Notes: generated from the sequence alone by a model not told the origin. A DNA stretch of 64,000 bases from Streptomyces fumanus (GCF_014655295.1 NZ_BNBI01000008.1:124001-188000); one strand, 5' to 3'. Numbered from the stretch's first letter, positions 48,139 through 56,807 are shown. Translations and numbers: made by a program.

Positions 48139-49095
48139 TCAGGGCACCGGCACAGGCGTGTCGGCGCCGAGCAGACCGACCGACCGGAGGTCGTCCCAGA
48201 GGGCCGGCGGAATCGGAGCCGCCATCCACTCGGCCGCGTCGGTGATCTGCTCGGCCGTGCGGGCGCCGACGACGACGGAGGTCACAGCCGGGTGGGCGAG
48301 CGGGAACTGGATCGCCGCCTGCGGGAGCACCACATCGTGGCGGGCGCAGACGGCCGCGAGCGCACGGGCTCGGGCGACCTGCTCCTTCGGCGCCTGGGCG
48401 AAGTCGTAGCGCGCGTCGTCACCCACCTCGGGCCTGGACATCAGTCCCGTATTGAACACGGCCGCGGCCACCACGGACACGCCGCGCTCGACGCACAGCG
48501 GCAACAGCTCATCGAGGGCCGGCTGCTCGAGCAGCGTGTACCGGCCCGCGAGCATCACCTGGTCGATGTCGGTCTCCCTCACGAAGGCGGCGGGCATCTC
48601 CCACTGGTTCATGCCCACCCCTATCGTCCCGACGACGCCTTGGTCCCGCAGCGCGGCCAGGGCCGGGTACGCACCCTCGACCGCCTCAACCCAGTGGTCG
48701 TCGGGGTCGTGGATGTAGACCGTGTCGATCCGGTCCGTCCCCAGCCGCTCCAGCGAGGCTTCCAGCGACCGTTTCACACCGTCCGCGCTGAAGTCCCACA
48801 CTCGCCGGAAGTCCGCCGGAACGTCGTAGCCGCCGATGGCCAGGTCGCTCCCTCCCTGGTCGGACGGTTCCAGCCACCGGCCGACCTTGGTGGACAGGAC
48901 GAACGCGTCCCTCGGCCGCTCGGCCAGTGCGGCGCCCAGCCGCCGCTCCGAAAGCCCCAGCCCGTAGTGCGGAGCGGTGTCGAAGTGCCGGATCCCCACC
49001 TCCCAGGCGGCGTCCACGGTCGCTCGCGCGGTCTCGTCGGAGATCGCGCGGTAGAGGTTGCCGATGGTGGCGGCCCCGAGCCCTAGCGAACCCAA
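48139..49095 (-). CDS. Aldo/keto reductase, L-fucose/D-threo-aldose dehydrogenase-like
   Basis: 318 residues. AKR tetrad residues are visible: Asp and Tyr in GIRHFDTAPHYGLGLSERRLG, Lys in VLSTKVGRWLE and His in IDTVYIHDPDDHW. The opening SLGLGAATIGNLYRAIS and the DDHW segment resemble the D-threo-aldose (L-fucose/L-galactose) dehydrogenase and pyridoxal dehydrogenase branch. It oxidises or reduces a sugar-like aldehyde with NAD(P). It is convergent with the cyclase operon and is the right-hand border candidate of the cluster. Whether it belongs to it is unproven. Confidence 0.88.
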   Translation of the reverse strand: MGSLGLGAATIGNLYRAISDETARATVDAAWEVGIRHFDTAPHYGLGLSERRLGAALAERPRDAFVLSTKVGRWLEPSDQGGSDLAIGGYDVPADFRRVWDFSADGVKRSLEASLERLGTDRIDTVYIHDPDDHWVEAVEGAYPALAALRDQGVVGTIGVGMNQWEMPAAFVRETDIDQVMLAGRYTLLEQPALDELLPLCVERGVSVVAAAVFNTGLMSRPEVGDDARYDFAQAPKEQVARARALAAVCARHDVVLPQAAIQFPLAHPAVTSVVVGARTAEQITDAAEWMAAPIPPALWDDLRSVGLLGADTPVPVP

Positions 49096-49280
49096 TCCCC
49101 TCTCCCTCCGTTCGTCGGCCCGGCCGGGCCGAGGACGTCGTGCCGGACCAGAGCCACCTTAGGGACAACCACCGGCGCGCATGAGGGGGTCACCCAGGTC
49201 CGCGAGGCTGCTCCTGCTCAGTGGCTGCCCCGATGAGGGACCTCGACGGCTCAGCGAGCATCGCCCGGGTGGGACGCGAA

Positions 49281-49324
49281 CACCTGGTCCGCGACCGGCT
49301 CGGTGGCCGGCCGCGGACCAGGTG
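49281..49324 (-). terminator. Strong terminator of the xylanase-esterase operon
   Basis: CACCTGGTCCGCG (49281-49293) and CGCGGACCAGGTG (49312-49324) are perfect 13-base arms, with a further CCGG/CCGG stem in the loop. They lie 54 bases beyond the esterase stop. Confidence 0.8.
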
Positions 49325-49377
49325 CTGTGGAACGGGCCGAGGCTGATCCGCATCACTGGGGACTTACCCCGTCACGG

Positions 49378-50757
49378 TCACTGGAACTGCGCGAAGAACC
49401 TCCAGATCTCTGCCTTGACCCAGGTCGCGGCGCCGTTGTCGGCGGTGGAGCCGTCGACCGGGGAGGCGATGTGGTCGCCGTCGAAGGCGGCCCACTGGAC
49501 CGGGTACCCGGCGCGGCAGCCGGTGTAGGTGGTGGTGATGTGGGTACGGCTGCCGGGCGCGGGTTCGCGCGGATTCTGCGGGGTGCAGCCGTTGTTGGCG
49601 ACGAACTTGTCGCGCAGGGCCCGTCCTTGCGAGATGTTGAGGACGGAGTCGCTGATGCCGTGGATGCCGAAGTAGGCGACGGGCTGGCTGCCGCCGTCGC
49701 ATCCGCTGATCTGGGCGCCGGAGAGGACCGCGACGGCCCGGAAGGAACCGGCCCGGCCGCAGGCGAGGGCGTAGCTCATGCCGCCGCCCCAACTGAACCC
49801 GGTGGCGAAACGCTGGGCCGGGTCGACACAGAGGCCCGACTCGATGCGCCGGATCATGTCGTCGACGAAGGTGACGTCCTCGCCGCCGGAGTTGGCCCAG
49901 CCGTTGCTGAGGCCCTGGGGGGCGACCAGGATGGCGCTGTTGTTCGACTGCTGCTGCTGGCCGTAGTAGGACCAGGAGGTCCCGCTCGCGCCGCCCGAGG
50001 CCACGTCGACGGCGGTGCCGCCGCGCCAGTGGAAGGCGAAGATCAGCCGGTAGCGGTGGGTGTTGTCGTAGTTGTCGGGGACACGGAGGATGAAGCTGCG
50101 GCTCTTGCCGCCGCTCTGGATCGTGTACGTACCGCTGGTCAGGGTCGGGGCGGTGCCGCAGCCGCCGGCGCCGCCGTCGCCGCCGGAGGACAGCTTGACC
50201 AACTGCCACTGCTGGTTGGTGCCGCCCCAGTCGGCGTACTGGACGACGTTGCCGCCGTCGGCGGTGGAGGCGCCCTGCACCTCGACCGCCTTGCCGCTGG
50301 CGCGGTTGAGCAGCCGTACGTAGCCGCCGTCGGAGTCGGCCAGGCGGAACTGCTGGTTGGTCCCGCTGTGGTCGGCCCACTGCTGGATCTGGGCCCCGTC
50401 CGCGGCCGAGGAGCCGGCCACGTCCAGGACCTTGCCCGAGTGCCGGGCCTTGAGGCGGTAGTAGCCGTCGCCGGAGTCGACGAACTGCCACTGCTGGTTG
50501 GCCTGGTCGTGCCGCGTCCACTGGTTGACCCGCGCGCCGTCGGCGGTGGAGGTGCCGGAGACGTCCAGCGCCTTGCCGCTGTTGCGGTTGACCAGGACGT
50601 ACCAGGCGTTGGTGTCCACCGTCGCCGCCGCGGCGGGCGTGGGACGCACCGCGGAGAGCATGCCGATCGCGAGGGTCACCGCCACCAGCGCGGCGATCCG
50701 GGACCACCAGTGATGCCGTCCCGCCGGGGCGGGGGGAGCCGCACCGTAGGTCGTCAT
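49378..50757 (-). CDS. Secreted feruloyl/acetylxylan-type esterase with N-terminal ricin-B (CBM13) domain
   Basis: 459 residues. A signal peptide (basic start, hydrophobic core IAALVAVTLAIGMLSAV, cleavage after AAAA near 45) precedes a ricin-B lectin domain of three QxW repeats (about 48-190; QWTRHDQANQQW is one). A Gly-rich linker leads to an alpha/beta-hydrolase of the PHB-depolymerase/feruloyl-esterase type: FAFHWRGGTAVD, nucleophile serine in ATGFSWGGGMSYALAC, and His in DGDHIASPVDGST. It should remove acyl groups from arabinoxylan outside the cell. It starts 34 bases after the xylanase stop, so both are co-transcribed. Confidence 0.88.
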   Translation of the reverse strand: MTTYGAAPPAPAGRHHWWSRIAALVAVTLAIGMLSAVRPTPAAAATVDTNAWYVLVNRNSGKALDVSGTSTADGARVNQWTRHDQANQQWQFVDSGDGYYRLKARHSGKVLDVAGSSAADGAQIQQWADHSGTNQQFRLADSDGGYVRLLNRASGKAVEVQGASTADGGNVVQYADWGGTNQQWQLVKLSSGGDGGAGGCGTAPTLTSGTYTIQSGGKSRSFILRVPDNYDNTHRYRLIFAFHWRGGTAVDVASGGASGTSWSYYGQQQQSNNSAILVAPQGLSNGWANSGGEDVTFVDDMIRRIESGLCVDPAQRFATGFSWGGGMSYALACGRAGSFRAVAVLSGAQISGCDGGSQPVAYFGIHGISDSVLNISQGRALRDKFVANNGCTPQNPREPAPGSRTHITTTYTGCRAGYPVQWAAFDGDHIASPVDGSTADNGAATWVKAEIWRFFAQFQ

Positions 50758-50791
50758 CGATGCACCCTTTCGTACGAGGAGGCCGGGGTCA

Positions 50792-52234
50792 TCAGGTACG
50801 GGACCAGCGCTGGTTGCCGCTGCTGGAGCAGGTGTAGAGCTGGAGCAGGGTGCCGTTGGCGGTGCCGGCCCCGACGGCGTCGAGGCAGAGGCCGGACTGG
50901 ACGCCGGTGATGGTTCCGTCGGAGTTCAGGCGCCACTTCTGGTTGTCGCCGCCCCAGCAGGTGTAGATCTGGACCTTGGCGCCGTTGCCGGTGCCGGCCG
51001 CGTCCAGGCACTTGTTGTCGAACACCCGCAGCTCACCGGCGTCCGTGGACGTCCACGTCTGGTTGGTGCCGCCGTGGCAGTCCCACAACTGGACCTGGGT
51101 GCCGTCGGTGGTGCTGCTGCCGGGCACGTCCACGCAGCGGCCCGAGGCGACGCCCTTGAGCGGTCCGCCGCCGGAGGGGTTGCCGGGGTTGCCGGGGTTG
51201 CTGCTGCCGTTGAGGGCGTTGAGCACGGCGGTGTAGGCGGGCTTCTTGCTGCCGTCGTTGTTGAACAGCAGCGGGGTGTCACTGGCCCGCCAGGAGTCGC
51301 TGTCGCGCACGCCCCAGACGGTGATGCCGAGGCAGCGCGAGACGGCCAGGCAGTCGTTGGTCACCGCGGCGTAGGTCGAGGACGAGGCGCCCTGGATGTC
51401 CAGCTCGGTGATGGCCACGTCGACGCCGAGCGCGGCGAAGTTCTGCAGGGTGGTGCGGAAGTTGCTGTTGTACGGGCTGCCGCTGTTGAAGTGCGACTGG
51501 AAGCCGACGCAGTCGATCGGCACGCCGCGCTGCTTGAAGTCGCGGACCATGTTGTACACGCCCTGGGTCTTGGCCCAGGTCCAGTTCTCGATGTTGTAGT
51601 CGTTGTAGCAGAGCTTGGCGGCCGGGTCGGCGGCGCGCGCGGTGCGGAAGGCCACCTCGATCCAGTCGTTGCCGGTGCGCTGGAGGTTGGAGTCGCGCCG
51701 GCCGCCGGAGTTGCCGTCGGCGAACGCCTCGTTCACCACGTCCCACTGGGCGATCTTGCCCTTGTAGTGGGCCATCACGCCGTTGATGTGGTCGATCATC
51801 GCCTGGCGCAGTGAGCTGCCGCTGAGGTTCTGCATCCAGCTCGGCTGCTGGGCGTACCAGGCCAGGGTGTGGCCGCGTACCTGCTTGCCGTTCTGGACCG
51901 CCCAGTTGTAGATGCGGTCGGCGTTGGTGAAGTTGAACTGGCCCCGCTGCGGCTCGGTGGCGTCGATCTTCATCTCGTTCTCGGCGGTCACCATGTTGAA
52001 CTCACGGTTGGCGATCGACGTGTACGTGGAGTCGCCCAGCCTGCCCGCGGCGATGGCGGTGCCGAAGTAGCGCCCGCTCTGCGCCGCCGCGGCGCCGAGC
52101 GTGCTCTCGGCGGCCTGTGCGGCCGGCGGCGCGACCAGCGCGGCGACCACGCCGAGGACGCCGGCGACCAGCATCAGCAGCAGGCCGCGGGCTGTCCGGC
52201 GGTTGACTGGTCTGGGAAGGGCGTACGAGCCCAT
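50792..52234 (-). CDS. xlnA: Secreted endo-1,4-beta-xylanase, GH10 plus ricin-B (CBM13)
   Basis: 480 residues, close orthologue of S. lividans XlnA. A signal peptide (1-41) precedes the GH10 barrel (about 42-345): HINGVMAHYKGKIAQWDVVN with acid/base Glu169 (mature 128) and DVAITELDIQ with the nucleophile Glu. A linker of NPGNPGNPSGGG follows, then a three-repeat CBM13 (about 360-480). It cleaves xylan backbones. Start ATG 52234 has GGAGG upstream; the longer frame to 52426 runs through the promoter. One oddity: the usual WHSQQP motif reads WYAQQP, changing the conserved His86 (mature) to Tyr. Confidence 0.95.
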   Translation of the reverse strand: MGSYALPRPVNRRTARGLLLMLVAGVLGVVAALVAPPAAQAAESTLGAAAAQSGRYFGTAIAAGRLGDSTYTSIANREFNMVTAENEMKIDATEPQRGQFNFTNADRIYNWAVQNGKQVRGHTLAWYAQQPSWMQNLSGSSLRQAMIDHINGVMAHYKGKIAQWDVVNEAFADGNSGGRRDSNLQRTGNDWIEVAFRTARAADPAAKLCYNDYNIENWTWAKTQGVYNMVRDFKQRGVPIDCVGFQSHFNSGSPYNSNFRTTLQNFAALGVDVAITELDIQGASSSTYAAVTNDCLAVSRCLGITVWGVRDSDSWRASDTPLLFNNDGSKKPAYTAVLNALNGSSNPGNPGNPSGGGPLKGVASGRCVDVPGSSTTDGTQVQLWDCHGGTNQTWTSTDAGELRVFDNKCLDAAGTGNGAKVQIYTCWGGDNQKWRLNSDGTITGVQSGLCLDAVGAGTANGTLLQLYTCSSSGNQRWSRT

Positions 52235-52408
52235 GACTGTGCCTCCAGGGTTGGAATCACGGAAGACTGAAGCGCGGGGAGTGCGTCGTCCGGTCATGGC
52301 ACCGACCTCACCGGGATGTGAGGGGGCGGCGCGGGTGCTTGCCCAGGCGACCGAGCGGTTCGGTATGCCGAACTTCGGCCGGTTGTTCAGACAGGGATGA
52401 TTGAGGTG

Positions 52409-52426
52409 TTGACGGTGGATCGTCAA
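52409..52426 (-). promoter_or_regulatory. Dyad carrying the probable xlnA -35 hexamer
   Basis: TTGACG-N6-CGTCAA is a palindrome. On the minus strand TTGACG (52426-52421) is followed 17-18 bases later by a weak AATCAT, placing the start about 160 bases before xlnA. Confidence 0.35.
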
Positions 52427-52435
52427 TACGCGGTA

Positions 52436-52585
52436 CAGAAAAAGTTTCTGTCAGTTGTCCGAAAGTTTCGAAGAGGGGGATACGAGTGTCGCCCGTAGGC
52501 CGCATCAGCCGCGAGGTCGTGGCTGGCGGGGTCGGCCTCTGGGTTCGGAACGGCCGGGATGCCGGGAGCGTAAGCGAAAGTTTCG
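52436..52585. promoter_or_regulatory. Xylanase regulon operators (CGAAA-N-TTTCG boxes)
   Basis: Perfect CGAAAGTTTCG boxes lie at 52460-52470 and 52575-52585, each followed by AAGAGGGG, and a weaker related dyad CAGAAAAAGTTTCTG at 52436-52450. This CGAAA-N-TTTCG element is the known conserved box upstream of streptomycete xylanase genes, bound by a LacI/ROK-type repressor such as BxlR. The boxes are 202 to 341 bases before xlnA. Confidence 0.75.
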
Positions 52586-53266
52586 AAGAGGGGCGCGGGT
52601 GACGGAGCGGCCAGGCGGAGCGGGGCGGGTGCGGTGGCCGGCTGCCGTTTCCCGATCGTGACGTCGAGGGTTGTACGGGTTCGGGTGATCTTGATACCTG
52701 GTCCGCCCGGGGAAAAGTGAATACCCCCCTTGAAAACCCATGATCATGTGTGTGTACTGAGGTCTGTACCAGTCACCGCAAGCGCATTCCGTGCCATCTG
52801 AATCCAGGTGCGGAGTGGGTACACGCATGCTCGCGTGCGGGCTAAACCCAAGGGAGGGTAAAATGTCACCTGAGCAGGGTGATGGTGGCCGCTGCGAGGG
52901 CCGCCGCCCTTCCGGATGGATGGTCGTCGCATTGGCCGGCGGGTGAGGGGAATTCCGCGTTCGCGTGCGATGGTCACGCCTTCTCTGCTCATTTCCTCTA
53001 TTGCGGCACTTTCGGCGCCGCATATGCCTTGAATACCCCTTGACTTGATCTCCCTCGTGTCACCTTTCCCTGGCTGACCGCCACCGTGCGGACGCCGGTC
53101 TCGAAACCGGGCTGCCGGCCGGTCTCCGTCCCTCCTGGCGCGCGAGCCGTGTCCAGCCCGTCGAGGCGCCGCGGCGCTGAACGTCCCTTGCTCCGTGCGG
53201 CCCGACCGGGCCGCGCGCCCACCAGTGCGTACGACGATCCGTGCGCACGGACGAAAGGAAGCCGCT

Positions 53267-55612
53267 GTGGCGGACGCACAAGTCCTCAGGGCCCAGAAGT
53301 GGGTCAACTCCAAGTACGGCAGCGTCTCCGGCTATGTGGCGTGCCCGGAGAACGGATCGGTCGGCTGGGGCACCGTGAACTCCCTGGTGATGGGTCTCCA
53401 GCACGAGTTGGGCATCAGTCCGGTGGTGGCCTCCTTCGGGCCCACCACGTCTACGAAGTTCGAGGCCCTCGGCGAGATCGGCTTCGAGTGGGACAAGAAC
53501 CGCAATATCGTCGCCATTCTCCAGTTCGGGCTCTGGTGCAAGGGGTACTGGGCGGTCGAGCCCGAGAGCGAGGGCTGGTTCACCGGCGTCACCCGGGACG
53601 CGGTCGAGAAGCTGCGCTCCAACATGGGCATCGGCGGCCCGGGCGTCATCAACGCCAAGATCGCCAAGGCGATCCTGAACATGGACGCCTATGTCGTGGT
53701 GGCCGGCGGCACCGACAAGATCCGCGGCATTCAGCAGTGGCTCAACCAGAACTACTGGACCAAGAGCGCCGCCAGCATCGGCCCCTGCGACGGCATCTAC
53801 TCGCGGGACGTCCAGAAGGCGCTGATGATCGCCCTCCAGTACGAGCTGGGCATCTCCGCGCCCAACGGCAACTTCGGGCCGGGCACCCAGGCCGCGCTGC
53901 GCAACGTCACCCTCTCCGAGGGCAGTTCCGGCACGCTCGTCAGCCTTTTCACCGCGGCCTGCGTCTTCAACGAGCCGGTGCCGATCGGCGACGGTGTGCG
54001 GACGACGTTCAAGTCGACGTTCGACGCCAAGACCACCGAGTACGTGAAACTCTTCCAGGAGTTCTCCTACATCTCCCAGACCGGAAAGGGCGACTACACG
54101 ACCTGGGCGCAGCTCCTGGTCTCCATGGGCGACCCCGACCGGAAGGTCACCGGTTCGGACACCCGCTATGTCATCAGCGGCGCACGGGCCAAGTGGCTGT
54201 ACGACAACGGCTACCGCATCGTGGGCCGTTACCTCTACCACCCGGACCCCAGCTACGAGAAGCAGATCCAGCCGGGCGAACTGGAGACCATTCTCGCCAG
54301 CGGACTGGCGGCCTTCCCGATCTTCCAGGTGCACGGCCGCAATGTCTCCGAGTACAACTACCCCACCGGCTACCAGCACGGCCTGAAGGCCCATGAGATG
54401 GCCGAAGGGTTCGGCATCAACCGGGGCACGACGATCTACTTCGCCGTCGACTACGACACCACGCAGGAAGAGATCGACGCCAACGTCATCCCGTACTTCC
54501 ACGGTGTGGCCTCCGCGCTCGCGGCCCAGGGCAAGAAGTACGTGCACGGCGTGTACGGCTCGCGCAATGTGTGCATCAACGTCACCAACAAGACGTACGC
54601 CCGGTACTCCTTCGTCTCCGGAATGTCCTGGGGCTTCTCCGGGAACCTCGGTTTCCCGCTGCCCGCCAACTGGTCGTTCAACCAGATCAAGGAGACCGGT
54701 GGGATCGCGATCCCCGGCAGCGATCCGATCGACCTCGACAACGACGCCTGGCGGCCGAAGTCCGACCCGGGCATCACCTCCCTCAACCGTGACGCCTCGC
54801 CGGCCTCGAACTTCATCACCCTGATCTCGAACCTCTACAACGCGGCCGTCGACTACAAGGCGTCGCACTCCTCGGACCGGACCGCCTCCAAGCTGGTCAT
54901 GGAGTTCATGCGGCACAAGAGCTACGGCGGCGTGCAGTGGAAGGCCCTGATCGGCGACTACGACCACGATTTCGTGTCGTACGCGAACGGCCGGGGATTC
55001 GACATCCTCCCGGAGTTCACCGACCCGGTGACCGGTTACCGGATCGGCGCCGAGCACATGCTCGCCACCGCCGACGGCCATTACGTCGTCGATCAGCCGT
55101 CCAACGCGATGAGCGTCAACGTGGGCGACATCACCGGCTGGGGCGGCGACCTCATGACCTTCTACACGGACTGGCGGAACTCGGAGGAGAAGTACGCGTC
55201 CGGAAAGGCGTTCTGCGACGCGAAACTCGCCAAGCCGGGCGTCTCGTCGTCCTTCGGATTCGCCGACCTCATCGAGGACGCGGACGGCTACCTGATCGCC
55301 CGGGCGGTCCGCGGCGGCAAGGACATCGCGACCGCCGTGCGCGAGCGGTACAGCAACGGCGGCACCGCCCTCAAGCGGTTCAGCGACTATTTCGCGCAGC
55401 GCTGGGGATCGGCCGGGAACTGCAAGCAGGCCGCCTGGAACGTCCTGACCAAGGAAGACCCCATCTTCGACCTCGCCCGGGGATACTTCATCACCCTCGA
55501 CGGCGCGATGTACCCGGCCGTCATGATCAACGCGCCCGGCGGCTCGGATAAGCTCGACAGCTTCGTCCAGGGATTCACCGACGCCCTCCTGGCCCGGGTC
55601 GGCGCAGAGTAA
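53267..55612 (+). CDS. Peptidoglycan-binding, Rv2525c-like (DUF1906) glycoside-hydrolase-like protein
   Basis: 781 residues from a GTG with AAAGGA upstream. Two peptidoglycan-binding-like helical modules (about 1-140 and 145-240) have repeated LQHELGISPVVASFGPTT and LQYELGISAPNGNFGPGTQ. The DUF1906 barrel (about 300-500) contains GYRIVGRYLYHPDPS, TIYFAVDYDTTQEE and YVHGVYGSRNVC, related to GH25. A C-terminal region of about 280 residues is unlike anything I recognise. No signal peptide is visible, although the domains act on cell wall. It heads a three-gene operon with a membrane protein and a Tat-exported protein. Confidence 0.8.
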   Translation: MADAQVLRAQKWVNSKYGSVSGYVACPENGSVGWGTVNSLVMGLQHELGISPVVASFGPTTSTKFEALGEIGFEWDKNRNIVAILQFGLWCKGYWAVEPESEGWFTGVTRDAVEKLRSNMGIGGPGVINAKIAKAILNMDAYVVVAGGTDKIRGIQQWLNQNYWTKSAASIGPCDGIYSRDVQKALMIALQYELGISAPNGNFGPGTQAALRNVTLSEGSSGTLVSLFTAACVFNEPVPIGDGVRTTFKSTFDAKTTEYVKLFQEFSYISQTGKGDYTTWAQLLVSMGDPDRKVTGSDTRYVISGARAKWLYDNGYRIVGRYLYHPDPSYEKQIQPGELETILASGLAAFPIFQVHGRNVSEYNYPTGYQHGLKAHEMAEGFGINRGTTIYFAVDYDTTQEEIDANVIPYFHGVASALAAQGKKYVHGVYGSRNVCINVTNKTYARYSFVSGMSWGFSGNLGFPLPANWSFNQIKETGGIAIPGSDPIDLDNDAWRPKSDPGITSLNRDASPASNFITLISNLYNAAVDYKASHSSDRTASKLVMEFMRHKSYGGVQWKALIGDYDHDFVSYANGRGFDILPEFTDPVTGYRIGAEHMLATADGHYVVDQPSNAMSVNVGDITGWGGDLMTFYTDWRNSEEKYASGKAFCDAKLAKPGVSSSFGFADLIEDADGYLIARAVRGGKDIATAVRERYSNGGTALKRFSDYFAQRWGSAGNCKQAAWNVLTKEDPIFDLARGYFITLDGAMYPAVMINAPGGSDKLDSFVQGFTDALLARVGAE

Positions 55613-55630
55613 CCAGCGAGAGAGCGTTTC

Positions 55631-56074
55631 GTGGGAATGTCATTCACCGGGGTAGTGCTGCTCTGGATGCCGACCGCGGTCGTGAGCGCCGTCATCGTGC
55701 TGCTGCTGCGCCGCGGGCGGCGGGGCCGGGGATTCCTCCGGCCCTCGACGCTGGTCGCGCTGTGCTGCGTAGCCCTGCTGAACGCCGCGACCTGCTGGTT
55801 CATCGGCCTGTCCCAGGCCGGCCTGGACCTCAGGGAGGCGTGCGAGTACGACCACGGCGTCCGCTTCGACGACAAGTGGAACGACGCGCACTACGCGGAG
55901 TCGCAGCAGTTCTTCCCGCTGCACGCGCGGTGCAACGCGGACGTGGATCTCGTCCCCGCATGGATCAACCCCACGATCATCGCCCTCGTGCTGCTCGCCG
56001 CCGCCCTGCTGGGCGCGGCCCTCTTTCTCGCAGTCCGCACCTTCACCGAGGGAAGAAAGAAGACCCATGCCTGA
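55631..56074 (+). CDS. Two-span membrane protein with extracytoplasmic loop
   Basis: 147 residues from a GTG. Hydrophobic helices lie at about 5-25 (VVLLWMPTAVVSAVIVLLLR), 38-60 and 112-135. Between the last two is a loop of 50 residues with EACEYDHGVRFDDKWNDAHY and FFPLHARCNADVD, holding two cysteines that could form a disulfide outside the cell. I do not recognise the family. It follows the hydrolase gene by 18 bases and overlaps the next gene by eight, so it probably works with both. Confidence 0.7.
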   Translation: MGMSFTGVVLLWMPTAVVSAVIVLLLRRGRRGRGFLRPSTLVALCCVALLNAATCWFIGLSQAGLDLREACEYDHGVRFDDKWNDAHYAESQQFFPLHARCNADVDLVPAWINPTIIALVLLAAALLGAALFLAVRTFTEGRKKTHA

Positions 56075-56756
56075 CATCGAGATACCCGCACCGACCCGGC
56101 GCCGCGTCCTGACCGCCGGCACCGCCATAGCCGCCGGCACGGTGCTGTGGAACCCCGGCACGGCCGCCGCCGCGACCCCGGCCGAGGGCGAGAGACCCGC
56201 CGCCGAGTGGACGGCCCGCAAGAGCGCCAACGACTGGCCCGTCCTCGACACCGCCCCCGCGCACCGGGTGGAGGGCGCCGGCAAGCTCAGCGTCCGCCTC
56301 GCCGAGGGCGACGCCGCCACCGTCCTGCTGTACGTGCTGCGCCGCTACTGCTACGAGATCGAGATGCTCGAACTCCTCGACGTGCAGGGGTTCACCGCGG
56401 ACCGCACGGTCCGGGCCGACCTGGAGAGCAACCAGCTCTCCGGCACCGCCCTCACCGTCAAGCAGGTCTACTACCCGCTCGGCGCCCCGGCCGGCAACGG
56501 CATGAGCGCCGACCAGATCACCGTCATCGAGGACATCCTCGCCGACTGCCAGGGCGTCGTCGCCTGGGGCGGCGAGATGGACCCGCTCAAGCAGTCGCAC
56601 TTCCAGATCGACGTCCCCCCGCACGACTCGCGGCTGAAGAAGCTGGTCGCGAAGCTCAACGGCTGGGAGGAGCACCCGGGCAAGGGCGCCGGCGCCATCG
56701 ACGCCTTCCAGCCCTCCCGCCTCACCCGGGCCCGCAAGGCCCGCAGCGCCCGCTAG
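56067..56756 (+). CDS. Tat-exported M15-like protein lacking zinc ligands
   Basis: 229 residues. A twin-arginine signal (TRRRVLTAG, hydrophobic stretch, cleavage near AAAA at 36) targets it to the exterior. The rest resembles the M15C/D-alanyl-D-alanine carboxypeptidase fold: SNQLSGTALTVKQVYYPLG corresponds to the usual SNHxSGTAxD block, and WGGEMDPLKQSHFQIDVPP to WGGxxxxxxxMHFEI. Gln123 replaces the first zinc His and Thr130 the zinc Asp, while His178 remains. It is therefore probably a non-catalytic peptidoglycan-binding relative. It is the third gene of the operon. Confidence 0.75.
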   Translation: MPDIEIPAPTRRRVLTAGTAIAAGTVLWNPGTAAAATPAEGERPAAEWTARKSANDWPVLDTAPAHRVEGAGKLSVRLAEGDAATVLLYVLRRYCYEIEMLELLDVQGFTADRTVRADLESNQLSGTALTVKQVYYPLGAPAGNGMSADQITVIEDILADCQGVVAWGGEMDPLKQSHFQIDVPPHDSRLKKLVAKLNGWEEHPGKGAGAIDAFQPSRLTRARKARSAR

Positions 56757-56778
56757 GGCCGTCCGCCGAGCAGTGCCG

Positions 56779-56807
56779 TGCCCGTACACCGCGTCGGCGT
56801 ACGGGCA
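56779..56807 (+). terminator. Terminator of the cell-wall operon
   Basis: TGCCCGTAC (56779-56787) and GTACGGGCA (56799-56807), perfect 9-base arms with an 11-base loop, lie 22 bases after the last stop. Confidence 0.7.

Larger units (their letters stand above)
52235..53266. other. Long divergent spacer upstream of xlnA and the hydrolase operon
   Basis: About 1030 bases with no gene. It carries the xylanase regulatory boxes (52436-52585). From about 52650 on the GC drops, with scattered TAAAAT and TAAACC sequences near 52840-52865 that may act as promoter elements for the plus-strand gene at 53267. I see no tRNA or transposon. Confidence 0.4.

Noticed and set aside
32405..49095. Assignment of the cluster to hygromycin A, kasugamycin, aristeromycin or butirosin
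   Set aside because: Each shares single families only (MIPS, oxidoreductases, aminotransferase, ACP). The signature genes of those pathways are absent.
53060..55081. 673-residue frame antisense to the Rv2525c-like gene
   Set aside because: Same codon-bias artefact; the plus-strand frame has clear domains.
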